From Gemmatimonadota bacterium (GTDB lineage: Bacteria > 4572-55 > J002): 18,644 nucleotides of DNA. Below, piece by piece: positions 1-7,590 of the stretch. The position numbers and the translations under genes were made by a program. Below the pieces are notes generated by a model. It was not told where the DNA came from. It made no database searches and saw only the letters and a list, made by a program, of their open reading frames with translations. Numbering within the stretch: the stretch's first letter is position 1; every line of letters begins with the position of its first letter. The DNA is taken from the NCBI GenBank assembly GCA_003697105.1, contig RFFQ01000029.1, forward strand, positions 1 to 18,644, in the 5' to 3' direction.

Positions 1-34
1 CGCACAGCGCTTGCCGCTCCTTCCGAAAATATAA

Positions 35-63
35 TTGACAATCCTCTTGAATTCTACTAACAT
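35..63 (+). promoter_or_regulatory. Candidate sigma70-type promoter for the carboxypeptidase gene
   Basis: A perfect TTGACA (35-40) is followed after 17 bases by TAACAT (58-63), which matches four of six positions of the TATAAT consensus. The spacing is ideal, and the pair lies about 60 bases upstream of the Shine-Dalgarno of the first gene, in an AT-rich stretch. No competing gene is seen in positions 1-123. The call rests on pattern matching only; a lineage with a divergent sigma factor could use something else. Confidence 0.5.
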
Positions 64-123
64 AAACGATTCCCACAGGCGATGAAACCCCCTGTTTCCA
101 TCACGTTTTTGTGGAGGTTATCC

Positions 124-2787
124 ATGTTTAAAAAATGGGTTTTAGTTGTGCTGTTCATGTTCTTTCCTGCGCTGGGGAACGCCGTGGAAGAAATGTATAT
201 TCAGTTTGAGATCGAGTCGGTGAGTGAGTTAGAAGCACTTACCCGTGTGATTGCCATCGATCAGGTTATCGATGGCAGTACGGTCATCGCCAATGTGATT
301 CCTTCGGAACTGGTGCATTTACGCGCACTGGGCTATACGGATTATACCATCCTACCTAACTACGGCAAGCCCGTCATCCCGCCTCGCATGTCCGCTACTT
401 TGCGAGAATGGGATAGCTACCCGACCTACGATGCCTATCTGGAGATGATGCAACAATTTGCCATCGATTATCCGGAACTGTGCCTGCTGGATACCCTCGG
501 GTACAGCACCCAAGGACGCCAGCTTTTGGCAGTCAAAATCACTGATAATATTCACACGGAAGAAGATGAACCAGAATTTTTTTATACCAGTACCATGCAT
601 GGGGATGAAACCACCGGGTATGTCCTCATGTTGCGTTTTATTGATTATTTGCTCACCCATTACGGTGAAGATGAGCGGGTGACGCATCTGGTTGATAATG
701 TGGAAATTTGGATCAATCCACTTGCTAACCCAGATGGTGCCTATTATGCGGGTAATGATAACATTTTTGGAGCGATCCGGCGGAATGCAAACGGCGTTGA
801 CCTCAACCGCAACTTTCCCGATCCCGATGATGGACCCCACCCCGACGGGCGCGAATGGCAACCCGAAAACCTAGCCATGATGGCGTTTGCCGCCCGTCAG
901 AACATCACCATGAGTGCTAATTTTCATGGTGGAGCAGAAGTTGTCAACTATCCGTGGGATACCTATTCGTGGGAATCTGCCGATGATGACTGGTGGCAAT
1001 TGGTTTGCCATGAATATGCCGATGCGGCACAAGAAAACAGCCCGCCCGGTTATATGGATGGTTTCGATGACGGTATTGTCCGCGGCTACGTCTGGTATCC
1101 GATTGCCGGTGGACGGCAGGATTATATGATCTACTACCACGGTGGGCGAGAATGCACCATCGAACTTTCCAACATCAAGTTGCTGCCGGAAAATCAGTTA
1201 GACGCCCACTGGGAGTATAATCAGGAATCCTTTCTGCTCTATCTGGAACAGGTTCTGTACGGCATCCGCGGCATCGTCACGAATCCGGCGGGTGAACCGG
1301 TAGCCGCCACGGTGACGGTTCTAAATCATGATGAGGATAGCGTTTGGGTCTATACAGACCCCGATGTCGGTGATTATCACCGGGTGATCCATGCCGGGAC
1401 CTATGATGTTCAATTTACCGCGGAGGGGTATCTCCCCTATCTTGTTGAAGATGTTGAAATTAACGATTACGAAACGGTACGGATTGATGTGGTGATGCAA
1501 CCGATCCCTCGCTATACCCTTCGTGGTACGGTGGTGGATGGGGAAACCGACCAACCACTTGCCGGCGTGGAGGTTTTTATCCTAGAACTTCCAGAGAATC
1601 AGACGATCACCGGTGAAAATGGAGTGTTCCAATTTGACGATCTGATGTCCGGTGATTATACGCTGCGGCTCTATGCAGAACAGTACGCCTCTGTTACCCA
1701 ACAGGTAACCCTAGAGGAGGATATCGACCTCGATATCGCGCTCTACCCCAGTTTTACCGAGAGTTTTGAGGGGGGTGAATTTCCGCCAGAATGGGAGTTT
1801 CATGGCAATGCTCCGTGGGAGATCGACAACATCGCGGCAGATGGGTCTTTCTCTGCACGTTCCGGGCGGATTTCCAGCTACCAGCGCTCCCAAATGTGGA
1901 TCACGCTCGATATAAATCACCCCGGTGAAATTGTATTTCAGTATAAAACTTCTACTGAGATCGGGGATAAACTTGAATTTTATATTGATAATGTCCGGCA
2001 AGGCTCCTGGTCTGGTGAAATCGACTGGACAGAAGCCCGGTTTCCTGTTTCCACGGGGTCGCATATCTTCAAGTGGTCTTACCAAAAGAACGCCAGCGGT
2101 AGTGGCGGGGAAGATGCCGTCTGGGTGGATGTGATCATCTTTCCGCCCACACCCACCGGCGGAGATGCGCCGGAGATCACCCTTTCACCCGCTGAATTTG
2201 ATCTGACGTTGCCCCCGAACTTCGTCGGGCAAGGGCATCTGGATGTGTTCAATACGGGTAGCCGTGACTTACAGGTTCGGGCGGAATTACCGGAAGTGGA
2301 TTGGCTCAACCTAGACCCGGTATCGGGTACGGTTCGCCCGGACGAAATGCTCCGGCTCCATCTCAATTTTAATTTGATCGGGATCGATTTGGGTACGGAG
2401 TTGAACACCACGATTACCCTCTACAGTAATGATCCGGACACACCGGAAATCCATGTTCCGGTGAACGTCCTCGTGGATGAATTCACGGCGGCGACCTATC
2501 CGGCGGCGATCCATCTACCGGCAACATCCGAATTGGGGCGAAATTATCCCAACCCGTTTAACCCTCAAACGGTAATCCCGTATGCGATTGCCCATGCTGG
2601 GCAGGTCACCCTCATGATTTATGATCTGCACGGGCATTTGGTTCAGGTACTGGTGGATGCCGTCCAACCTGCCGGATACTACACCGTGATGTGGGATGCC
2701 TCCGCCAGGGTGTCCGGGCTGTATATTTGCCGGTTGGAAGTCGATAACCTGCCGGTCGATACAACCTCATTACTCTTGTTAAAATAA
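124..2787 (+). CDS. Secreted M14-family zinc carboxypeptidase with C-terminal sorting domain
   Basis: Exported metallocarboxypeptidase of 887 residues, expected to remove C-terminal residues from peptides outside the cytoplasm. A signal peptide is clear: MFKKW, a hydrophobic core, and likely cleavage after GNA (residue 20). The catalytic domain covers about residues 100-380. It has the zinc ligands H159 and E162 (motif HGDE) and H268 (FHGGAEVVNYPWD), the substrate-binding DLNRNFP (226-232), and the general base E347 (CTIELS). This pattern fits the M14 N/E-like carboxypeptidase branch. Two transthyretin-like CarboxypepD_reg repeats follow (about 380-465 and 470-550). Next come a beta-rich MAM/concanavalin-like segment, a BACON/Hydin-like Ig domain, and a C-terminal FlgD-type Ig sorting domain starting at YPNPFNP (Y808), which suggests surface delivery by a type IX-like route. 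I chose ATG 124 because GGAGG lies six bases upstream and it places the signal peptide at the N terminus. An in-frame ATG at 82 would add 14 residues ahead of it. Confidence 0.93.
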   Translation: MFKKWVLVVLFMFFPALGNAVEEMYIQFEIESVSELEALTRVIAIDQVIDGSTVIANVIPSELVHLRALGYTDYTILPNYGKPVIPPRMSATLREWDSYPTYDAYLEMMQQFAIDYPELCLLDTLGYSTQGRQLLAVKITDNIHTEEDEPEFFYTSTMHGDETTGYVLMLRFIDYLLTHYGEDERVTHLVDNVEIWINPLANPDGAYYAGNDNIFGAIRRNANGVDLNRNFPDPDDGPHPDGREWQPENLAMMAFAARQNITMSANFHGGAEVVNYPWDTYSWESADDDWWQLVCHEYADAAQENSPPGYMDGFDDGIVRGYVWYPIAGGRQDYMIYYHGGRECTIELSNIKLLPENQLDAHWEYNQESFLLYLEQVLYGIRGIVTNPAGEPVAATVTVLNHDEDSVWVYTDPDVGDYHRVIHAGTYDVQFTAEGYLPYLVEDVEINDYETVRIDVVMQPIPRYTLRGTVVDGETDQPLAGVEVFILELPENQTITGENGVFQFDDLMSGDYTLRLYAEQYASVTQQVTLEEDIDLDIALYPSFTESFEGGEFPPEWEFHGNAPWEIDNIAADGSFSARSGRISSYQRSQMWITLDINHPGEIVFQYKTSTEIGDKLEFYIDNVRQGSWSGEIDWTEARFPVSTGSHIFKWSYQKNASGSGGEDAVWVDVIIFPPTPTGGDAPEITLSPAEFDLTLPPNFVGQGHLDVFNTGSRDLQVRAELPEVDWLNLDPVSGTVRPDEMLRLHLNFNLIGIDLGTELNTTITLYSNDPDTPEIHVPVNVLVDEFTAATYPAAIHLPATSELGRNYPNPFNPQTVIPYAIAHAGQVTLMIYDLHGHLVQVLVDAVQPAGYYTVMWDASARVSGLYICRLEVDNLPVDTTSLLLLK

Positions 2788-2800
2788 TCAGCGGAATTAA

Positions 2801-2834
2801 AAACGTGCCGAATCTGTAAAGATTTGGCACGTTT
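2801..2834 (+). terminator. Strong hairpin, probable terminator after the carboxypeptidase gene
   Basis: Positions 2801-2815 pair with 2820-2834 in a 15-base-pair stem with one G-T wobble, closed by a GTAA tetraloop, starting 13 bases after the stop codon. On the + strand only TTTGGTT follows, so the U-tract is poor. On the - strand the same stem is followed by TTTTTAATT, a better tract, but no - strand gene is seen to the right. The hairpin separates the carboxypeptidase unit from the downstream rel gene. Confidence 0.65.
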
Positions 2835-2877
2835 GGTTCAGAATAACCACCGTTCGGGTAATTCGAGCCGCTAACAC

Positions 2878-5064
2878 ATGAATGCTACGGAATTTTTAAA
2901 TCGTCTTAATACCAATTTTACAGCGGCAGAGTGCGACCTGATTCGCCGGGCATACGATTTTGGCTGGTACCATCACCGGAGTCAAACGCGCGATTCTGGA
3001 GAGCCATATTTTACCCATTGTGAAGCCGTGGCAGAAATTTTCGTCACGGAGGTTTTCGCCGATGCCGAAGGATGTGCCGCCGCCTTGCTCCATGATGTGG
3101 TGGAGGATACGTCCGCCGAACTCGGGCAGATCGAGCAGGAGTTTGGGGGAACTATCGCGCTACTGGTGGATGGATTGACCAAAATCGAACGCATTCAGAA
3201 AAAAAGTCGTTGGGAACGGCAAGTGGCGACCTTGCGCAAAATGCTCCTTTCTACGGTTAAAGATGCACGAGTAGTTCTGGTCAAGCTTGCCGACCGGTTG
3301 CACAACATGCGTACCCTCACGTCACTCAGTGCGGATCGACAACAGCGAATTGCCTCCGAAACATTGGAAATTTACGCTCCCATTGCCCACCGCTTTGGGA
3401 TGGGGCAGATCAAATCCGAACTCGAAGATTTATCCTTAAAGGCACTTCACCCCGAAGCGTTTTATCGCCTCAAGGAATTGGTCAATCAAAAGAAACAAGA
3501 GCGCGATGCGCTGATCGATTTTGTCAGAGTGCAGGTGGTGGCGGAATTGGCGGAAAACGGGTTAGAAAACTATGAAATTTTCGGACGCTCCAAGCATTTT
3601 TACAGCCTGTACTGTAAAATGAAAAAAGGCTATACTTTTGACGAAATTTATGATAAAATCGGCTTGCGAATTGTCTTTGGAGACAAGGGCGCGACGGACA
3701 CACTCTCAAAAATGGAACACCAAGCGCTGATTGGAAACTGTTATCAGGCACTCGGTATTATTCATCGCCTCTGGACTCCTTTGTCAAACCGGTTGAAAGA
3801 CTATATTGGTAATCCCAAACCCAACAAGTACCAATCCTTGCACACTACGGTGATGATTCCCGACGTCGGCCAAGTGGAATTTCAAATCCGTACGGCACGG
3901 ATGCACCAAACTGCCGAAAGAGGAATTGCAGCACACTGGCGTTATAAAGAAAAAAATACCACCGAAAATTTTAACGATGAACTCTCGTGGCTGGGACGGG
4001 TTTTGGAGGCGGATCAATATAGTGAAAACCCTCATGAATTTTTGGAATCGCTCCGAATTGAGCTGTTCAAGGATGATATTTTTGTGTACACGCCTCGCGG
4101 TGATGTAGTTCAGTTGCCCCAAGGAGCAACGTTACTAGATTTCGCCTTTGCCATCCATACGGAGATCGGGTTAAGTTGCACGGGAGGTCACATTAATGGT
4201 CGATTTGCCAAATTAGGGACACCGCTACGGAGTGGGGATCAGGTCCACATCTCCCGTTCCCCCTCGCAATCCCCCAATCCAAATTGGCTTAATTATGTGG
4301 TCACGTCCAAAGCTCGCAATAAAATCCGGCAATATTTACGGGTGGAAGCGTTTCGTCACCATGTGGAACTGGGCAAGGAAAAATTGTTGCAGGAGGCGAA
4401 GCTCCAAAATTACAAACTAAAGCTGGTTCCATCCAAATTTGAAGACCTCATCCGGGAATATCATCAAAAAAGCTTTGAGCATTTACTGGAAGCCATTGGC
4501 TCGGGCAATATTAGCCCCCAGACGATCCTCCGCAAACTCTTTCCGGAAAGTGCCGGAAAAGACACCTTGCCAGAAGTGGAACCGCCGGTTATCCCCAGCG
4601 CCCACCTGCAACGGGGTGCGGCAACCGTCCATCTCAAGGAGGTGGGGCAAGTTTTACTCCGTTTTGCCCGCTGTTGCGAACCCATTCCCGGCGACCGGAT
4701 TGTGGGGTTTATCACCCGTGGGCGCGGATTGACCATCCACCGGACAGATTGCCGGAATATCACCACCATGTCCCCTCCTGAAAAACAACGACTGATACCA
4801 GTCCAGTGGGAAATCCCCAAGAAAAAGGGCAAATTTCCGGCAAAAGTGTGGGTTCGTGCCTACCATTCAGAAACCTTTTTAGAGCGCCTGAAACGGACGG
4901 TAGAAAGCTATAATTCTACGTTGACGGCACAAATTAGTATTAATCAACGTGAAATCTATGGTATTCTGATTATCGAGGTGGTGGATTTGGATCACCTCGA
5001 CCGAATTATTCGCCACTTACGCACCATGAAAGAAGTACAAGAGATCAATCGTGCCAAACGGTAA
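2878..5064 (+). CDS. rel: Bifunctional (p)ppGpp synthetase/hydrolase, RelA/SpoT family
   Basis: Cytosolic enzyme of 728 residues that makes and degrades the stringent-response alarmone (p)ppGpp. The domain order is that of long Rel/SpoT proteins. The N-terminal HD hydrolase has H47 (SGEPYFTH), the HDVVED motif (H72 to D77) and VKLADRLHNM, so the Mn-dependent hydrolase looks intact. The synthetase domain (about 230-360) has GRSKHFYSLY (from G236), RLKDYI, NKYQSLHT (from N316) and VEFQIRT, so synthesis also looks intact. A TGS domain starts at about residue 400 (DIFVYTPRGDVVQLP). A Cys-Cys/zinc-finger region contains ARCCEPIPGD (C599, C600), and an ACT domain ends the protein. No strong Shine-Dalgarno precedes ATG 2878, but this start gives the usual family N terminus. 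The next gene starts 72 bases downstream with no convincing terminator between, so co-transcription with the kinase array is possible. The symbol could equally be spoT or relA. Confidence 0.95.
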   Translation: MNATEFLNRLNTNFTAAECDLIRRAYDFGWYHHRSQTRDSGEPYFTHCEAVAEIFVTEVFADAEGCAAALLHDVVEDTSAELGQIEQEFGGTIALLVDGLTKIERIQKKSRWERQVATLRKMLLSTVKDARVVLVKLADRLHNMRTLTSLSADRQQRIASETLEIYAPIAHRFGMGQIKSELEDLSLKALHPEAFYRLKELVNQKKQERDALIDFVRVQVVAELAENGLENYEIFGRSKHFYSLYCKMKKGYTFDEIYDKIGLRIVFGDKGATDTLSKMEHQALIGNCYQALGIIHRLWTPLSNRLKDYIGNPKPNKYQSLHTTVMIPDVGQVEFQIRTARMHQTAERGIAAHWRYKEKNTTENFNDELSWLGRVLEADQYSENPHEFLESLRIELFKDDIFVYTPRGDVVQLPQGATLLDFAFAIHTEIGLSCTGGHINGRFAKLGTPLRSGDQVHISRSPSQSPNPNWLNYVVTSKARNKIRQYLRVEAFRHHVELGKEKLLQEAKLQNYKLKLVPSKFEDLIREYHQKSFEHLLEAIGSGNISPQTILRKLFPESAGKDTLPEVEPPVIPSAHLQRGAATVHLKEVGQVLLRFARCCEPIPGDRIVGFITRGRGLTIHRTDCRNITTMSPPEKQRLIPVQWEIPKKKGKFPAKVWVRAYHSETFLERLKRTVESYNSTLTAQISINQREIYGILIIEVVDLDHLDRIIRHLRTMKEVQEINRAKR

Positions 5065-5068
5065 GCGG

Positions 5069-5110
5069 GCGGACATCTCCGCAGAAGCCCGAAACCGGAA
5101 TGGAGCGGAG
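5069..5110 (+). promoter_or_regulatory. Two competing small hairpins in the rel-HK1 gap
   Basis: GCGGA (5069-5073) pairs with TCCGC (5078-5082) around a CATC loop. Alternatively, CTCCGC (5077-5082) pairs with GCGGAG (5105-5110). The two structures share bases and exclude each other. Only CTTTAG follows the second, so neither is a clear terminator. They end 15 bases before the good Shine-Dalgarno AAAGGA (5126-5131) of HK1. They may attenuate read-through from rel or may be chance; I see no promoter in this gap. Confidence 0.25.
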
Positions 5111-5136
5111 CTTTAGAATCGAGAGAAAGGATAAAA

Positions 5137-7590
5137 ATGATCGAGAACGTCAAACAGAAACAGCAGGAACTGGCTACCTTGACGGATTCAGTTGAAAAAG
5201 TGGATTTGCTGAAAGAGATATCCGAATATTTTCAGCGGAAAGACCCACTTCAAGCGCTGCAATATGCGACCCAAGCCGCCGAAATTGCCGGACGCATTGG
5301 CTACGACTCGGGTTATGCCGAGGCCATCTTTCTGCAAGGGAAGCATCAAAACAATTTGGGTCAATATGTCGAATCCATGAAGCTTCTGAAACAGGCACTT
5401 TCTCTGTTTGAAACCCTGAATGATCGCACGGGGTATATTAAAGCCCTAAATTTAAAGGGAATGGTCAATTACCGGCTAGGTGATTTTCAGGATGCACTGG
5501 TTGACTTGACGGAAGTCCTCAAATCGGAAGAGGACATCGATGATAAATCCATACGGGCTAGTGCGCTGAACACGATGGGAAATATTTATTCCGATCTCGA
5601 TGATTATGATAATGCCCTCAAATATTATCAGGAAGGGTTAGAAAAATTTCGGGAAACCGGCGATCGAAATGGTGAGGCAAGTATCCTCAATAACTTGGGG
5701 ATTCTTTACTCTGATTTGGGGGCGTATGAAAAATCGCTTTCACACTATTTGGCGTGTCTAAAAATTCGCGAGGAACAAGAAGACCCCCGTGGAATTGCAA
5801 TTACACTCTTAAATATTGGTGATTTGTATATGAAGCAAGGTGAATTTGGGAAAGCCCTTGCCTGCCACCATAACGCGCTAGATATAAACACCGGTATCGG
5901 GAATAAAGCAGTGGAAGCCCATATCAATGGGTCAATTGGTAAACTGTGGGTCAAGCAGGAGAAATGGGAAAAAGCGATTCCGTACCTTGAAAAAGCGACG
6001 GAATTAGCGGCGGAAGTGGAAGACCGGAATCTGCGTGTACAAACGCTGAAAAACCTTGCCTCTGCTCACGAAGCTCTCGGAAACATGTCCGATGCCTTGA
6101 GTTACTTTAAAATGTGCTATCAGATTGAGAAAAAAGCCTTTGATGAGGAGTATAAAGAACGAATCGATTATCTGAAAAACCGCTACGAAGCGGAAAAAAA
6201 AGAAAAAGAAGCCGAAATTTACCGGCTCAAAAATGTGGAACTGGCACGGCTATACGATCACATCCGCCTCATCAGTGAAATCGGACAAAAAATCACCGCC
6301 TCTTTATCATTGGAGACGATTCTGACCACCGTTTATGAGAACATCAATCAGTTAATGAAGGCAGATGGCTTCGGAATTGATCTGTATCATCCAGAAACCG
6401 AAGAGATCGAGTACAAATTCTTCATTGAACGAGGGGAACGCTTAAAGCCTCTCACCGGTTCGGTACATGATGAGGGAAGTTTCTCCGCTTGGGCAATTCG
6501 GAATCGCAAAGAGGTTTTTCTGAACGATGCGACCCAAGAATACATGGCCTATATACCGAAGTTGAAAGCGGTGGGAGCCGACGAAGGAGGTGAAACCCTT
6601 TCCGCACTGTATGTTCCGCTGATTGTGGAAGACCGCGTCGTGGGGGTCGTGACGGTACAAAGTTTTGATCCGGGCGCGTACACCCCAGCGGATTTGGATA
6701 TGTTGCGGGCGCTAGGCAACTATATTGCCGTCGCGTTGGATAATGCCCGGGCTTATGCCGAACTCAACAAAGCGATAGACGATTTGAAAACCGCGGAAGT
6801 CCAGATGCTCCAATCGGAACGGATGGCATCCTTAGGGGAACTTTCCAGCATGATCGGGCATGAATTTAACAATATCCTGAACGGGATCAGTTCTCCGGTG
6901 GAACTGATTATGAGCCAACCTCCCCTTGATGAAGATGTGATCTGGCACTGTTGGGAATCGGATCAAGAAGGGCATGAACTACAAGCATATCTGGAAGAAC
7001 GCCGTCAGGTATGGGAAAAAATCAGAGAAGCCTCTAAGATGATTAAATTAGCCTCGGATCGTGCTTTCGAGACCATCCGCGACCTGCAAGCCATTGCCGG
7101 CGGTAAAAGCCGTAAATTAGGCTTAACCGATATTGTGGAAACCCTGGAAGAGACCATCCGCCTCCAAAGACATAAATTGCACAAGATTGAGATCGTGAAA
7201 GAGATTGAAGCGGAACAATTTCGGGTGATGATTACCAGCGGGGAAATGGGACAAATCTTTATGAATTTTCTGGTAAATGCCGCTCATGCGCTGGAAGGTC
7301 AGGAAGACGCGCGGATTACCATCCGGATGCGCCAGCAAGATGGCGGTGTGGAGATTCAATTCGCCGATAATGGCAAAGGTATGTCGGAGGAAGTTCAAAA
7401 ACGCATTTTTGAACCCTTTTTTACAACCAAAGGCGAAAAAGGTACCGGTATCGGTCTGACCATGGTCAAGCGGATTGTAGATCAGCGGGGCGGAAAAATC
7501 ACCGTGGAAAGCCAAGAAGGTGAGGGCACCACCTTTACCATCTGGTTCCCCCAAGAGATTCAAGAATTGAGCAAACATCATGGCAACTAA
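5137..7590 (+). CDS. HK1: soluble TPR-GAF sensor histidine kinase
   Basis: Predicted cytosolic sensor kinase of 817 residues, with no signal peptide or membrane segment. About eight 40-residue TPRs of the kinesin-light-chain/LGN style fill residues 15-345 (for example SALNTMGNIYSDLDDYDNAL). A charged coil follows (KKEKEAEIYRLKNVELARL). A GAF domain then occupies about 378-545 and may bind a small ligand or be purely structural. The phosphoacceptor is H575 in IGHEFNN. The family's insert follows (W603, C605, W606, then ESDQEG). The GHKL domain has N710 and N714 of the N box, DNGKG (D744), FEPFFTTK, GTGIGLT and GTTF, all expected for ATP binding. It is the first gene of a tandem family and the only one with GAF. 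ATG 5137 has AAAGGA five bases upstream. The stop overlaps the HK2 start by 11 bases. No receiver partner is seen; the stimulus is unknown. Confidence 0.92.
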   Translation: MIENVKQKQQELATLTDSVEKVDLLKEISEYFQRKDPLQALQYATQAAEIAGRIGYDSGYAEAIFLQGKHQNNLGQYVESMKLLKQALSLFETLNDRTGYIKALNLKGMVNYRLGDFQDALVDLTEVLKSEEDIDDKSIRASALNTMGNIYSDLDDYDNALKYYQEGLEKFRETGDRNGEASILNNLGILYSDLGAYEKSLSHYLACLKIREEQEDPRGIAITLLNIGDLYMKQGEFGKALACHHNALDINTGIGNKAVEAHINGSIGKLWVKQEKWEKAIPYLEKATELAAEVEDRNLRVQTLKNLASAHEALGNMSDALSYFKMCYQIEKKAFDEEYKERIDYLKNRYEAEKKEKEAEIYRLKNVELARLYDHIRLISEIGQKITASLSLETILTTVYENINQLMKADGFGIDLYHPETEEIEYKFFIERGERLKPLTGSVHDEGSFSAWAIRNRKEVFLNDATQEYMAYIPKLKAVGADEGGETLSALYVPLIVEDRVVGVVTVQSFDPGAYTPADLDMLRALGNYIAVALDNARAYAELNKAIDDLKTAEVQMLQSERMASLGELSSMIGHEFNNILNGISSPVELIMSQPPLDEDVIWHCWESDQEGHELQAYLEERRQVWEKIREASKMIKLASDRAFETIRDLQAIAGGKSRKLGLTDIVETLEETIRLQRHKLHKIEIVKEIEAEQFRVMITSGEMGQIFMNFLVNAAHALEGQEDARITIRMRQQDGGVEIQFADNGKGMSEEVQKRIFEPFFTTKGEKGTGIGLTMVKRIVDQRGGKITVESQEGEGTTFTIWFPQEIQELSKHHGN

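Noticed and set aside
82-123. Upstream ATG for the carboxypeptidase (adds MKPPVSITF and so on)
   Set aside because: It would bury the signal peptide and lacks a Shine-Dalgarno, whereas ATG 124 has GGAGG six bases before it.
352-861. Long - strand open frame opposite the carboxypeptidase
   Set aside because: It is opposite the conserved catalytic domain of a clear + strand gene, and the product resembles no family I know.
6952-6972. EF-hand-like calcium loop in the kinase insert (D-x-D-G flavour in HK3 to HK5)
   Set aside because: Too few acidic ligands at correct spacing, HK1, HK2 and HK6 read D-Q-E-G, and there is no 12-residue loop; metal binding stays speculative.
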